64,000 nucleotides of DNA from an uncultured Latescibacterota bacterium (GCA_958295785.1 OY282377.1:1378394-1442393); one strand, 5' to 3'. Positions 1 through 9,701 are shown, counted from the stretch's first letter. Notes: a model not told the origin generated them from the sequence alone. Program-made: numbers and translations.

Positions 1-2
1 AC

Positions 3-37
3 TAAAAACGCGCCCCGGTGATTTTGTCATCGGGGCG
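3..37 (-). terminator. Rho-independent terminator (minus strand)
   Basis: An 11-bp GC-rich stem (arms 11-21 and 27-37, one G-U pair, 5-nt loop) is followed, read on the minus strand, by a T run at 8-4. It lies downstream of the minus-strand GWxTD gene and probably ends that transcript. Bases 38-199 between it and the gene hold nothing recognisable. Confidence 0.7.
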
Positions 38-199
38 TGATTCACATTGAATTGTCGATTGGTGAATGAAAAAAAATCAACGTAGAGGAGGCCGCCGTCC
101 AACGCGTCGCCGCTGAGTGCGACGCCCGCGGCTTACGCGGCGTCGTTCGCAACCCGTTCGCAGACACCCGGGCCAAAAGCTAGGATTTACGGGATTTTT

Positions 200-2608
200 T
201 TATCCGCCATAAAAAAAGACCACTTCCCGCGTGGCTTTGCCGCTGCCGACCTCGTCCTGCACGGTGATTTCCACCACATTCACCCCCGGTTTGGCCTTTT
301 TTAGATCGAGTTCCACGTATTCGCGTGTGGCTTCATCTGCTCCCACCTGCTCGTAACTCACCGAGACTTGGGGTTTTTGTTGCCGCAAGAGGGCGCGGAT
401 GCCCGAGGAAATTACGCCTGCGAGGCCCACAGAGGCGCGTGGGTTGAATTGCACGCGGTACTGCACTTTGTACCGGGTTTGCCCAAAGGCGTCGCGCTGC
501 AAGTTGTAGATTTCAAAATAGGCAAACACCCGACTGCCCGGGGGATAGCTTCGGGAGGCCATGGGGGATACGTAGATGTCTCGCTTTTGCAAACGCGCAT
601 TCGCGCCTGTCTCTGTGATCGCAGACGCCAATTGAATGCCGCTGATCTTCACGCCTTGTGCGGCAAAATCCGAAACAGTGAGCTCCTGTTTATACGCCCC
701 CACGCGGCCCGACAGGTCATCTTTCAACTGCACTTGAAGTTGATATTTCTCGCCAGGCGAGACCTCCAAGCGCATCACGTCGGGAATAAACACGCCTCGG
801 GTTGTGGGAAATCCGCGGCTGTTTTGGTAGGACAACACCTCTTGAGCGCGGTAGATATTTTCGTGGCTCATATCCGCTAGGGCCAGAGTAGCTTGGGTGT
901 GAATGAGATAATCCCGGTCCCCCTTGCCCACGGTCACCTCCGCCGGTGGCACGCCGTAATACACCTCCACAACGGTCTTGCCATCTGTGCCGCGAAAATC
1001 CGCCACATCGTAAAAAAAATGCAGCGCGTCTTTGCCCGCGCCCGGCCGATAATAGTCGGGCACCACCGAGACGGACTGCTGATAGATCACCCCCGGCGCG
1101 TATTCCATCAGGCGCGCTGTGCTGGCAATGCGATTGTCGCTTTGCGGCAACGGCGGCAGGGGCGCGAAATCAAAATGCCCGTTGCCCACTTCGTCGGTGA
1201 ACGTAAATTCCACGCCGCCTTGCAATTGCGTAAATGTCCACGTTTCCCAGGGCACGGTCTCGTATTCGCGGTCGGACGTCACCGGGCCGTAATTCAAAAA
1301 CCGTTGCTCTGTGCGCGGCCCCACGGATACGTCAAACGGGCTGGAGTCGACGAGGTCCGGCACCTGAAATTGAAATCCCAAATTCTCTGCCTCTTCCCCT
1401 GGATTCAGGGCCAAATTGGCGTCGTCTTCCCCGGCATCTGTGCCAAACACCCCTTCGTTTCTGGGCGTGATATTGCCCTCAAACGGCGCGCGCTGGCTGC
1501 GAATGGGAAAGACCGGGCCCGTGAACGTGTAATAGGTCGCTGCCGGGCCCCAAATATCGGCGGCCATGCGGTTGCGGACGGCTTCCACTTCGGGCGTTAA
1601 GACCAGGGCGCGCTGGCTGGAGCGGGAGCGATAATCGGGTTCGCCATACCGAATATAGACCTCGCCCCTGCGATCCCAGGGGCTGATTTTTTTCGAGAAA
1701 AACATACGCGCATACCACACGCGCCGGTAATGTTCAATGACGCGCTCGTTGACCGGCGTCAAAATATCCGGATCGCGCCGCTGCCAAAACCGGCGCACAT
1801 ACGCCCGCTTTTCCGCCGCGTCGGAAAGGCCCTGAAATTCGCGCCACTCCTTTTCCGATGCCGCCAGGGAAATATCGGTATAATAGGCGCGTTCGCTTTC
1901 CCCTATCCGTTGCAAATAGCGTTCAAAATAATCCAGAGCCAATTCGGGTTTTTCGTGAAAAAAATAGCCCAACGCCGCCAGCGGCAGCAACCGGGGGGCT
2001 GGATCGCGCTCGGCGATATAGGGGATAATGTGCGCCGCAATCAGGTCGTATTGCTCGGCCTGTACGCAGGCCAGCCCAAAATAATACAGGCCCTCTGGGT
2101 CGTCCTGCGCCACTTGAATATATTTCAAATAGTACGCCACGGCCTTTTGATGGTCTTCCCGAAACCGCTGGTACAATTCCCCGAGCAGCCGGTATGCAGG
2201 CGCGTAAGTGGAATCGAGTTTGGCGGCGCGCTTGGCCTCGCCAATGGCTTTGCGAAAATTGCTGAACGCGGCCATGCCCGAGGCCGGGCGCTCCGCGTAA
2301 ACCAACCCCAAGCCCACATACGCTTCTGCCAAATTTCGATCCAAATTTTTGGCCGCCTTAAACGCGGCACTCGCCTTGTCAAAATCCCGCTGTTTCAGAT
2401 ACGCATAACCCAAGCGCGACCGGAGATGGGCGTCATTGGGAAAGGCTTCGACCAAGCGAGAAAACGCCGCAACAGCCGCATCTGCCCGCCCTTCTGCGAG
2501 ATGCGTTTGTCCGATGCTCAACAGAGAATCCCGCTGATCCGCCGCTACCCGCTGCCAACACAGGAAACAGAGCAGTGTGGAGAAAACACAGATTCGAGAC
2601 CATTTCAT
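200..2608 (-). CDS. GWxTD-domain protein with N-terminal TPR repeats
   Basis: An exported protein of about 802 residues. A signal peptide (MKWSRICVF, then a hydrophobic run ending near VAAD) opens the protein. Several tetratricopeptide-like helical repeats fill roughly residues 35-240. They are followed by the region typical of GWxTD proteins (FWQRRDPD, then RGEVYIRYGEPD near residues 270-330) and a C-terminal beta-rich part. GWxTD proteins are conserved in FCB-type and acidobacterial genomes; their role is unknown, and an envelope function is usual by signal peptide. A longer frame starts at 2680, but I chose the ATG at 2608 because AGGAG precedes it and the signal peptide begins there. It is a single gene, followed by a terminator at 3-37. 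Confidence 0.85.
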   Translation of the reverse strand: MKWSRICVFSTLLCFLCWQRVAADQRDSLLSIGQTHLAEGRADAAVAAFSRLVEAFPNDAHLRSRLGYAYLKQRDFDKASAAFKAAKNLDRNLAEAYVGLGLVYAERPASGMAAFSNFRKAIGEAKRAAKLDSTYAPAYRLLGELYQRFREDHQKAVAYYLKYIQVAQDDPEGLYYFGLACVQAEQYDLIAAHIIPYIAERDPAPRLLPLAALGYFFHEKPELALDYFERYLQRIGESERAYYTDISLAASEKEWREFQGLSDAAEKRAYVRRFWQRRDPDILTPVNERVIEHYRRVWYARMFFSKKISPWDRRGEVYIRYGEPDYRSRSSQRALVLTPEVEAVRNRMAADIWGPAATYYTFTGPVFPIRSQRAPFEGNITPRNEGVFGTDAGEDDANLALNPGEEAENLGFQFQVPDLVDSSPFDVSVGPRTEQRFLNYGPVTSDREYETVPWETWTFTQLQGGVEFTFTDEVGNGHFDFAPLPPLPQSDNRIASTARLMEYAPGVIYQQSVSVVPDYYRPGAGKDALHFFYDVADFRGTDGKTVVEVYYGVPPAEVTVGKGDRDYLIHTQATLALADMSHENIYRAQEVLSYQNSRGFPTTRGVFIPDVMRLEVSPGEKYQLQVQLKDDLSGRVGAYKQELTVSDFAAQGVKISGIQLASAITETGANARLQKRDIYVSPMASRSYPPGSRVFAYFEIYNLQRDAFGQTRYKVQYRVQFNPRASVGLAGVISSGIRALLRQQKPQVSVSYEQVGADEATREYVELDLKKAKPGVNVVEITVQDEVGSGKATREVVFFYGG

Positions 2609-2794
2609 TGGAAAACTCCTGTTTCGTGACCCATCCCCCGGCCCCTCCTCGATTCGGGGAGGGACGTGTTTCCCATACATTTAGGCATCGCGTGCCATGA
2701 CTTCCCTGCTTAATTTGTCGGATATTTCGTAGGGACAACCCCGACATTTGATGCGTTGAATGTGGCGCATCAACGATATTTCCCCGGCCGTAGA

Positions 2795-2820
2795 CGGGAC
2801 AACCCCCTGTGGTTGTCCCG
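2795..2820. terminator. Perfect 10-bp hairpin downstream of the dehydratase gene
   Basis: CGGGACAACC and its exact complement are separated by a 6-nt loop. It lies 22 bases past the stop of the minus-strand dehydratase and could end that transcript. No T run follows, so it may instead be a member of a GGGACAACC repeat; a partial copy occurs near 2731-2741. The rest of 2609-2841 shows no gene. Confidence 0.4.
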
Positions 2821-2841
2821 TCCTCGCGGATGTTTCTTCCC

Positions 2842-4047
2842 TCACAGAATCACATGTTCCCCGCCAGTAGTCAATCGTCCGTGATCCCAGGGCACAATCC
2901 AATCCTCGGCAATTTCCATCCCAAACCCCGGCGCGTCAGATGGCACGACATAGCCATCTTTGGGCACGGGCACGCCCGGCAAGCGCGCAACTTCTTCAAG
3001 TGGTACGCCCACGGGGGTGCTCAAGTGGAACTCGCACAGGGTGCATTCGGGCATGGCGTAGCAAAAATGCTGTCCGTACGCGGAATTGCAACCGCCGTGT
3101 GGGCTGCTCTTGATGCCCGCGGCTTCGGCGATGTGGTGAATTTTCACGGCTTCGGTCATTCCCCCGCACCAGTGCAAATCCGGTTGTACGACATCGACAC
3201 AGCGGTTTTCCACGAGTTGGCGGAATGGAATCCGCGTGTGGTGATCTTCTCCGGTTGCGATGGGGATCCACGTCATGGCTTTTCGCAGTTGAATGTGTCC
3301 CTCCAGGTCTTCTGGAAACAGGGGTTCTTCCATCCAGCGCAATTCGTAGGGCCTGAGCCGCTCTGCCAGGCGAATGGCAAATTCCACGTCGTAGGCCATG
3401 ACCGGATTGATCATCAACTCGGCGTCTTTGCCGACTGTGTCGCGGGCTTGGGCGACTTTGTCCTCCATGATGTTGATGCCCGCGAGGCCCTGTTCGCAAT
3501 GTACGGGGTTGGTGATTTTAAATGCCTCAAACCCGAGTTCCATCGACCAGTCGAGGTCATCGCCCGTGCAATAGCACCGGATTTTCTCGCGCGATGGCCC
3601 GCCGAGCAATCTGTAAACCGGTTGGCCGAGCAATTTGCCCTTCAAATCCCACAGGGCGAGATCGATGGCACTTTGCGCGCAGGCCGACAGGCCCAAGGAC
3701 CCATGCCGTTTGGACGCCCGCCACATCATGTCATTGAGATGTTCGGTGGCAAAACAATCGCGGCCTTCCAACAGGGGCGCGTAGAACGCGTCGATCAAGG
3801 CCGCGACGGGTTCGCCAAATCCCGTTCTGCCAAGGCCCCATGTGCCGTCCTCAGCGGTGATTTTAACCCACACCGCCCTGCCGCCGATGCCGGGGGATTT
3901 GCTCGGTATGGAGGGCGGAAATTCCGGGTATTTATTCATCGGCAGGCCAATCGGCGAGGACTGTCGCCAACTCGCCCGGCGCGCAGGTGTGGTCGGCTTT
4001 TGCTGTGGAATGTTGACATTTACCGCTTCAATGGATTTGATTTTCAT
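2842..4047 (-). CDS. Mandelate racemase/muconate lactonizing enzyme family dehydratase
   Basis: An enolase-superfamily protein of about 401 aa, probably a cytoplasmic sugar-acid dehydratase. Visible landmarks are the capping domain at the N-terminus (about 1-125), RWMEEPL near the second metal ligand, ATGEDHHTR near the third, VVQPDLHWCGG on the barrel, and SPHGG near the C-terminal catalytic His. The general layout recalls rhamnonate-dehydratase-type members, but the substrate cannot be read from sequence. Where the first metal ligand Asp is expected, the sequence reads MINPVMAYD, so an Asn may replace it or the Asp may be shifted. This needs an alignment. Start chosen at 4047 because AGGAGG lies six bases upstream; the frame opens at 4074. 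Confidence 0.85.
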   Translation of the reverse strand: MKIKSIEAVNVNIPQQKPTTPARRASWRQSSPIGLPMNKYPEFPPSIPSKSPGIGGRAVWVKITAEDGTWGLGRTGFGEPVAALIDAFYAPLLEGRDCFATEHLNDMMWRASKRHGSLGLSACAQSAIDLALWDLKGKLLGQPVYRLLGGPSREKIRCYCTGDDLDWSMELGFEAFKITNPVHCEQGLAGINIMEDKVAQARDTVGKDAELMINPVMAYDVEFAIRLAERLRPYELRWMEEPLFPEDLEGHIQLRKAMTWIPIATGEDHHTRIPFRQLVENRCVDVVQPDLHWCGGMTEAVKIHHIAEAAGIKSSPHGGCNSAYGQHFCYAMPECTLCEFHLSTPVGVPLEEVARLPGVPVPKDGYVVPSDAPGFGMEIAEDWIVPWDHGRLTTGGEHVIL

Positions 4048-4075
4048 AGTCCCTCCTATTTGTGACACGCGCAAC

Positions 4076-4648
4076 TCATGCGTTGATCATGTAGCCAAAA
4101 ATCAAAAAAGTAACCCCGGCCCCCGCAATTCCACCCGCCAAAATCTGGGACACCGAGTGAACGCGCAACGCGAATCGCGCCCACGAAACCAATCCAGCGG
4201 GTAAAACCGCCAACCACCCTCCGTATAAGGCGATCACAGCCGCACAGGCGGCCCAAAGCCCCATGGCGTGCAAGCTGATTTTCCAATGCGCGGTGACGAC
4301 AAGCGCGATGACGCTCAAGACTGCCACACACAGCATTAGGGCGTTCAACGCCTGCGGCGCGTCCAACAGATACAGGACGCCAACGCCCAGCCAAGCACTT
4401 GCTGCGAACAAGCAAAGGGGACGCGGTCGGTCCGCACGATCCGGGATGAACACCTCGCTGATCTCGCCCCGCCGCAACATGTGCAACACAATGCACAGGG
4501 GAACGAACGCGCCGAACACAAAGACGACCAACGCCGCGGTCCAAACACCCGATCCAGCCGCCTTGGCAGACACCAACACAATGACAATCGCCAAGACAAA
4601 CATCGGGTTCAAAACCTGAGAAACGCGCTGTGCGAATTTTTGTTTCAC
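4076..4648 (-). CDS. PAP2-like (phosphatidic acid phosphatase type 2) membrane protein
   Basis: A 190-aa integral membrane protein with about five or six hydrophobic segments. PAP2-type landmarks can be placed: RADRPRP (about 72-78) resembles motif 1, KISLHAMG (about 119-126) motif 2, and SWARFALRVHSVSQILAG (about 153-170) motif 3 with its catalytic-type His. Members dephosphorylate lipid phosphates or polyprenyl pyrophosphate at the membrane; the real substrate here is unknown. It lies just upstream of the dehydratase on the same strand and is divergent from mod1. The sequence is short and the first motif is weak, so it could be one of the PAP2-like proteins without demonstrated activity. 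Confidence 0.6.
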   Translation of the reverse strand: MKQKFAQRVSQVLNPMFVLAIVIVLVSAKAAGSGVWTAALVVFVFGAFVPLCIVLHMLRRGEISEVFIPDRADRPRPLCLFAASAWLGVGVLYLLDAPQALNALMLCVAVLSVIALVVTAHWKISLHAMGLWAACAAVIALYGGWLAVLPAGLVSWARFALRVHSVSQILAGGIAGAGVTFLIFGYMINA

Positions 4649-4681
4649 GATTTCTCCCGCACCAACATGCGATGCCTTGCA

Positions 4682-4710
4682 TTGACAGACGCCCCTTTTG
4701 TGAGTATATA
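4682..4710 (+). promoter_or_regulatory. Sigma70-type promoter of mod1
   Basis: A perfect TTGACA (4682-4687) is separated by 17 bases from TATATA (4705-4710). Transcription would start near 4717, leaving a leader of about 65 bases before mod1. The segment between the boxes shares ATTTTGTGA-like text with the promoter region of mod2. Confidence 0.75.
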
Positions 4711-4780
4711 TGCCAATGGCGTATCAAACCACAATTATTTTTAACGCCCTTTTAGATGGTGCTTACCTTAAGGACTCCGT

Positions 4781-6688
4781 ATGGCTAAAAAACCCACACA
4801 AACCAAAGGATCCGTAGCCGAAACCTCTCCGAATCTCGTGGCAGAGCGCGTTGAGCAACTCAAAGCCTTGTTTCCAGAGGCTATCAGCGAGGGCAAGGTC
4901 GATTTTGAAAAGCTCCGCCAATCTCTGGCCGCGATTGTAGATGACCAGCCCGAGCGGTATTCCTTTACTTGGGCAAAAAAAAAAGACGCGATCCGACTTT
5001 TGCAAACCCCGAGCCGTGCGACTTTGGTTCCGGCACGGGGCGAATCCGTCAACTTTGACACGACTCAAAATCTCTTTCTCGAGGGCGATAACCTCGAAAT
5101 CCTCAAACTACTGTACAAATCTTATGCCCGTCGCGTGAAGATGATCTACATAGACCCGCCGTACAACACGGGGGGCGACTTCGTATATCCCGACAATTTC
5201 GCCGATCCGCTGGACACCTATCTCAAGCTCACGGGCCAGAAAGACGACAATGGCAATCACCTCTCTAGCAACTCGGAGACCAACGGTCGCCATCATTCGG
5301 CATGGCTTAATATGATGTATCCCCGCCTTTTTGTCGCCCGTCAGTTGCTCTGTGAAGAAGGGCTGATATTCGTATCCATTGACGATCAGGAACAGGCAAA
5401 TTTACAACTGTTGATGAATGAAATTTTTGGTGAGGAAAACCGCGTTGCGATTATTAGTTGGGAAAAGAGATATACGCGAAGCAATAACGCGCGCATGTTC
5501 ACCTCTGTAAAAGACAGTATCGTCGTGTATAGAAAAAACGCAGCACTGGATTATCTCAGAGAAGACAGAACCGAAAAATCGGATTCCATATACAGCAATC
5601 CCGATGGCGATCCTCGCGGGAAGTGGACGAGTGTCTCTTATGTCAATCCCGCGACAAAAGAGAAAAGGCCCAATCTCGTCTATGCAATCGAAAACCCCAT
5701 TACCGGCGAAAAAGTAGCGCATCCCACCCATGCGTGGAAATACGAGAAAGCGCAATACCAGCGTCATGTAACAGAAAATCGCCTTTACTGGGGAAAGGAT
5801 GGGGGTTTTAAGTATCCCCGGTTCAAAAAATTTCTATCCGAAGTGAGCGCGGGGATGGTTCCCGTCGATTTGTGGCATCATAAGGAGTCCGGCACCACAG
5901 ATGAGGGAAGCAAGGAACTAGAGGCCCTGATCGGCAAAAATATCTTTGACAATCCAAAGCCTTCCCGTCTGATTAAACGGATGGCTAAAATCGCTACTGA
6001 GCCGGATTCAGATGATATTATTTTGGACTTTTTTTCTGGCTCGGGCACGACCGCTCAAGCCGTGCTCGAACTCAACCGCGAAGACGGCGGCAACCGGCGG
6101 TTCATCATGGTACAACTGCCAGAGAAAACCAAAGAGAAGTCGCCTGCCAAGCAAGCCGGTTTTGACACCATTGCCGACATTGGCAAAGCGCGCGTTCGCC
6201 GCGTTATTGACAGGATGAACGAAAAGAAAAATGGCGAACTCCCACTCAAAGGCCTCACGACCTTTGAGGATTTGGGCTTCAAGGTTTTCAAACTGGTCGA
6301 GAGCAACTTTCGCCAATGGACCGGGGTGGAAGAGCGAGATATCGAGAAATACCTCGAGACGATGGAACTGTTCATCGATCCGATCCTGTCGGGTTGGGAT
6401 GCGGAAAATGTGCGCTACGAAGTTGCCCTTAAGGAGGGCTATAGCCTCAATGCCGAGAGTGAGGAACTCACCGGCATCAAGCCCAATACTGTCCACCGCG
6501 TCACAGATAAGAAAAAAGACCAGTTCTTCTATATTTCCCTCGATTCCAAATTTGATCTCCAAACCGTCAAGGCGTTGGAACGCGAACAGGGATTGGCGCG
6601 GGACGATCTGATCGTCGTCCGCGATGTTGCCCTCACGGACTCATTGGCGAACAATATCTTGCAGTACTGCCGGCTCAAAACCTTATAG
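4781..6688 (+). CDS. mod: Type III R-M system 1, modification methyltransferase subunit
   Basis: A 635-aa DNA adenine methyltransferase of the beta class, in which the catalytic motif precedes the AdoMet motif. IDPPYNTG lies at about 124-131 and DFFSGSGTT at about 415-423. The N-terminal 100 residues (KALFPEA, FLEGDNLEILK) are typical of type III Mod proteins. The middle, about 215-345, is the variable target-recognition region. Mod methylates a short asymmetric site and gives specificity to the Res subunit. The gene is five bases upstream of res1 and forms a two-gene operon with its own promoter at 4682. It is a paralogue of mod2 (11994-13880), with similar flanks but a different recognition region. 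Confidence 0.93.
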   Translation: MAKKPTQTKGSVAETSPNLVAERVEQLKALFPEAISEGKVDFEKLRQSLAAIVDDQPERYSFTWAKKKDAIRLLQTPSRATLVPARGESVNFDTTQNLFLEGDNLEILKLLYKSYARRVKMIYIDPPYNTGGDFVYPDNFADPLDTYLKLTGQKDDNGNHLSSNSETNGRHHSAWLNMMYPRLFVARQLLCEEGLIFVSIDDQEQANLQLLMNEIFGEENRVAIISWEKRYTRSNNARMFTSVKDSIVVYRKNAALDYLREDRTEKSDSIYSNPDGDPRGKWTSVSYVNPATKEKRPNLVYAIENPITGEKVAHPTHAWKYEKAQYQRHVTENRLYWGKDGGFKYPRFKKFLSEVSAGMVPVDLWHHKESGTTDEGSKELEALIGKNIFDNPKPSRLIKRMAKIATEPDSDDIILDFFSGSGTTAQAVLELNREDGGNRRFIMVQLPEKTKEKSPAKQAGFDTIADIGKARVRRVIDRMNEKKNGELPLKGLTTFEDLGFKVFKLVESNFRQWTGVEERDIEKYLETMELFIDPILSGWDAENVRYEVALKEGYSLNAESEELTGIKPNTVHRVTDKKKDQFFYISLDSKFDLQTVKALEREQGLARDDLIVVRDVALTDSLANNILQYCRLKTL

Positions 6689-6693
6689 GCTCC

Positions 6694-9516
6694 ATGATGA
6701 AATTTAAGTTTGACCCCAATCAAACATACCAAGTCCAAGCAGTTGAGGCAACCGTGGATCTCCTGCTGGGTCAGCCCCGCATTGAGGCCGCAGTGCCGTT
6801 CCAACTCGGCACGCGCTCGGCGGTGGGCAATCGGCTCGATCTTACAGAGGCGGAACTGCACAAAAACGTGCTGCGCGTCCAAGCCCGCAACCAAATTGCC
6901 CCAGATCAAACCCTCAAGTACATTGAAGCGGAAATCGAGACCGCAAGCGGAAGCCGCACAGCACGCTTTCCCAATTTCTCCATTGAGATGGAGACCGGTA
7001 CGGGCAAAACTTATGTTTATTTACGCACCATTTTGGAACTCCACAAGCACTATGGCCTGTGCAAATTCATCGTAGTGGTGCCGTCTGTGGCTGTGCGCGA
7101 GGGGGTGCTCAAAACCCTGAATATTACCCAGGATCACTTTGCCCGTTGCTACGGCAACCCGGTTCTGCACTACTATCCGTACGATTCTGCGAATCTGTCA
7201 CAAGTGCGCCAGTTTGCCCTGTCCGATGCCATTGAGGTCATGGTTATGACCATTGATTCGTTCAACAAGGCCGCCAATGTCATCCGCCAGAGCTTGGATC
7301 GGCTTCAGGGCGAAGTCCCGCTCCATCTCGTTCAGACAGTTCGTGCCATCCTCATTTTGGACGAGCCTCAAAATATGGAGAGCGAGAAGAGCATCTCGGC
7401 CATCGCGTCTCTCGATCCCTTGTTCGCCCTGCGCTACAGCGCGACCCACCGCAATCCCTACACGCTCATCAACCGCCTCACGCCCTACGAGGCGTATCGC
7501 CAAGGGCTGGTCAAGCGCATTGAGGTACACGCTGTGGTCGCGGAAAACGACGCCAACCAAGTCTTTATTCGGGTAGAGGACATCCAGACTCGAAAACGCA
7601 CCCTGACAGCGCGGTTGGTCGTGCATAGGCTTATGAGTAGTGGGACCGTCAGGGAGGCGGAGGTCACGGTCAAACCCGGAGATTCGCTGGAACAGAAGAC
7701 CCGCCGCCCCGAATACCAGGGGTTTGAAATTGACGAAATCAACTTCGGCCTGGGCTTTGTGCGCTTTGCCAACAATGTCGAGTTGCAGTTGGGCACGGAG
7801 CAAGGCACGGACAAAGAAGCCATCTTCAAAGCGCAAATTTACCACACCATTGAGGAGCATTTCAGAAAACAGGATCTCCTCAAGGCGCGGGGCATCAAGG
7901 TGCTCTCGCTTTTTTTTGTTGATCGGGTCAGCAACTACGCCGAAGAATGCGGCATTATCCGCCAGATATTCAACCGGTCTTTTACCGAACTCAAAGCGCG
8001 TTATCCCGATTGGCGTGATGTCGCGCCGGAGGATGTGCAAGCGGGGTATTTTGCACAGAAGCGGCGCAAAGGAGGAGGCGTGGAGATGTTGGACTCGCAC
8101 TCGGGCGAAACCAAGGCGGACGAGGAGGCTTATGATTTGATCATGAAGGACAAGGAATCCCTGCTCTCGTTTCCAGAGGCGGGTGACGATGAGGAAGTCA
8201 GGCGCAAAAAGCAGGTGAGCTTCATTTTCTCTCATTCGGCCCTGCGCGAGGGGTGGGACAATCCCAATATTTTTCAGATCTGTACCTTGAATCAGTCCGT
8301 TTCAAAGGTTAGGAAACGCCAAGAGGTCGGCCGTGGCGTGCGCTTGGCTGTGGATCAAACCGGCGAGCGAATCCGCGATGAGCAGGTCAATATCCTCACC
8401 GTGATAGCCAATGAGAGTTATCGCCGGTACGTCGAAACCCTCCAGAGCGAGATTGCTTTTGAATATCGAGAAGAAATCGAGGCCCGTTTTGGTAAATCCC
8501 TGACGGATTTGAGCGCGGAGGAACGGAGCGAGGTCGAGGAGGAATATGGCCAAGGGATTCTGCCGCCCCCGCCTCGGCGAGCCGGTGCATCCAAGGCCGA
8601 GTTGCAAAAGGCACGGGTGTTGAATCCCGAGTTTGAAGCACTGTGGACGCGGATCAAGCAGAAAACCCGCTACGCCATTGTCATAGATACCGAGAGGCTT
8701 TTATCCGAGGTCGTGACCGAGATCGATAAAGTTCGCATTTCGGCACCGCGCCTAACCATCGCCAAAGCGGCTGTGCATGCGGATGATCAGGCCAGTGCGT
8801 TTGAAGCGATTCAAACGAGTGCTGTCAAGACCGTGGCCCATCTCAAGGGCCGTTTTCCACTGCCCAATCTCATTGACTTGATGGGGAATCTGCTGGCGTA
8901 CACCTCTTCAACTATCCCGCTCACACGCCGCGTATTGCTCGAAATTCTTCGCCGCGTCGAGAATCGACAGGCCGCTGTGGAAAACCCGCAAGAGTTCGCC
9001 AGCGTGGTCGTTGCCACCATAAAAGAAAAGTTGGCGGATCATCTCGTACACGGCATTCGCTACGAAAAGATCGACGAGTGGTACGAGATGTCCCAAATTT
9101 TAGATGGGGAAGAGATCGAATTGTTCAGCAAATACACGCAGCGCAGTACAAAAGCTCCTTATGACCTCATTCCCTGCGATTCAGATGTGGAGCGTCAATT
9201 CGTCACGGAGTTGGAGGGCCGGGACGACGTGAAACTCTACGTCAAATTGCCGGCATGGTTCACGGTGCCCACGCCCATAGGCGATTACAACCCGGATTGG
9301 GCCGTGGTTATCGCAGATGAAGATGGCCAAGACACGCTCTACATGGTCGCCGAAACCAAATCCACTACCAACCTCGACGCCCTTCGCCCAGACGAGCGAC
9401 GCAAAATCTACTGTGGGGCCGCCCATTTTGGCTCTACCCAACCTCCAATTGCCCAAGATGGCGCGCTCGATGGCATCAACTACAAAGTTGTCACTTCTGC
9501 CAGCGAACTGCCGTAG
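6694..9516 (+). CDS. res: Type III R-M system 1, restriction subunit (helicase-nuclease)
   Basis: A 940-aa superfamily 2 translocase/endonuclease. Walker A METGTGKT lies at about 99-106, the DEAD-type box appears as LDEPQ (about 221-225), and QEVGRGVRL (about 540-550) is motif VI. The C-terminal nuclease domain has PIGDYNPDW (about 860-868) and AETKS (about 886-890), the PD-(D/E)XK layout of Res proteins. It hydrolyses ATP and cleaves when unmethylated sites are met, in complex with Mod. All motifs are present and the length is normal, so the system looks active. The start ATG-ATG at 6694 follows the mod1 stop by five bases, suggesting translational coupling. Confidence 0.93.
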   Translation: MMKFKFDPNQTYQVQAVEATVDLLLGQPRIEAAVPFQLGTRSAVGNRLDLTEAELHKNVLRVQARNQIAPDQTLKYIEAEIETASGSRTARFPNFSIEMETGTGKTYVYLRTILELHKHYGLCKFIVVVPSVAVREGVLKTLNITQDHFARCYGNPVLHYYPYDSANLSQVRQFALSDAIEVMVMTIDSFNKAANVIRQSLDRLQGEVPLHLVQTVRAILILDEPQNMESEKSISAIASLDPLFALRYSATHRNPYTLINRLTPYEAYRQGLVKRIEVHAVVAENDANQVFIRVEDIQTRKRTLTARLVVHRLMSSGTVREAEVTVKPGDSLEQKTRRPEYQGFEIDEINFGLGFVRFANNVELQLGTEQGTDKEAIFKAQIYHTIEEHFRKQDLLKARGIKVLSLFFVDRVSNYAEECGIIRQIFNRSFTELKARYPDWRDVAPEDVQAGYFAQKRRKGGGVEMLDSHSGETKADEEAYDLIMKDKESLLSFPEAGDDEEVRRKKQVSFIFSHSALREGWDNPNIFQICTLNQSVSKVRKRQEVGRGVRLAVDQTGERIRDEQVNILTVIANESYRRYVETLQSEIAFEYREEIEARFGKSLTDLSAEERSEVEEEYGQGILPPPPRRAGASKAELQKARVLNPEFEALWTRIKQKTRYAIVIDTERLLSEVVTEIDKVRISAPRLTIAKAAVHADDQASAFEAIQTSAVKTVAHLKGRFPLPNLIDLMGNLLAYTSSTIPLTRRVLLEILRRVENRQAAVENPQEFASVVVATIKEKLADHLVHGIRYEKIDEWYEMSQILDGEEIELFSKYTQRSTKAPYDLIPCDSDVERQFVTELEGRDDVKLYVKLPAWFTVPTPIGDYNPDWAVVIADEDGQDTLYMVAETKSTTNLDALRPDERRKIYCGAAHFGSTQPPIAQDGALDGINYKVVTSASELP

Positions 9517-9548
9517 CCCTAACCATCCATACGATAACGAGGTGTCAT

Positions 9549-9587
9549 GTGGACAAGACCGAATTTGTTGCCAACACCAATTCCTAT
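9549..9587 (+). pseudogene. 5' part of a small reading frame interrupted by mobile DNA
   Basis: A GTG start (9549) after GAGGTG begins a frame that reads 13 codons into the left end of the IS701-like element. If 9588-20507 is removed, leaving one copy of the TAT found at both edges, the frame continues at 20508 to a TAG at 20582. This gives a 37-residue product ending KEYIPGGRIQW. It would be the third gene of the mod1-res1 operon. I do not recognise the product. Such a short frame could exist by chance. Confidence 0.35.
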
Positions 9588-9616
9588 TAGGACTTACGCA
9601 TGCTGAGTTAAAAAAG
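9588..9616 (+). mobile_element. IS701-like element copy A, left end fragment
   Basis: TAGGACTTACGCATGC and the following bases match the left end of copy B (62975 onward) up to TTAAAAAAG. The same 12-base end occurs inverted at 20493-20504. This fragment is separated from the rest of copy A (19434-20504) by the IS1595-type transposon. Confidence 0.85.
9609..9616 (+). repeat. 8-bp target-site duplication, left (TAAAAAAG)
   Basis: TAAAAAAG directly precedes the left terminal repeat of the transposon and recurs exactly at 19434-19441 after the right terminal repeat. Uninterrupted copy B has this stretch once (within 62990-63005), confirming duplication on insertion. Eight base pairs is the usual duplication size for the IS1595 family. 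Confidence 0.9.
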
Positions 9617-9639
9617 GGGAATTATATACAAAGTGGCCG
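9617..9639 (+). repeat. Transposon terminal inverted repeat, left
   Basis: Twenty-three bases starting GGGAATTATATAC; exact inverse complement of 19411-19433. Similarity stops at base 24 on both sides. Confidence 0.92.
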
Positions 9640-9673
9640 TGGGGTTTGGATAGGAAGCGAGCTAAAAAAACCA

Positions 9674-9701
9674 TTGACAAAGTATATTATACTATTATAT
9701 C
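9674..9701 (+). promoter_or_regulatory. Possible promoter inside the transposon left end
   Basis: TTGACA at 9674-9679 is followed after 16 bases by TATATC (9696-9701) in an AT-rich tract. It points toward the 56-aa frame 235 bases away, or it may simply read into the element. The remainder of 9640-9852 shows no gene. Confidence 0.4.

Noticed and set aside
2809-4065. Long open frame on the plus strand
   Set aside because: It is antisense to the dehydratase gene, which has all family motifs and a ribosome site; the antisense translation has no recognisable domain.
7198-8235. 345-codon frame on the minus strand
   Set aside because: It is antisense within res1, whose helicase motifs are in the other strand.
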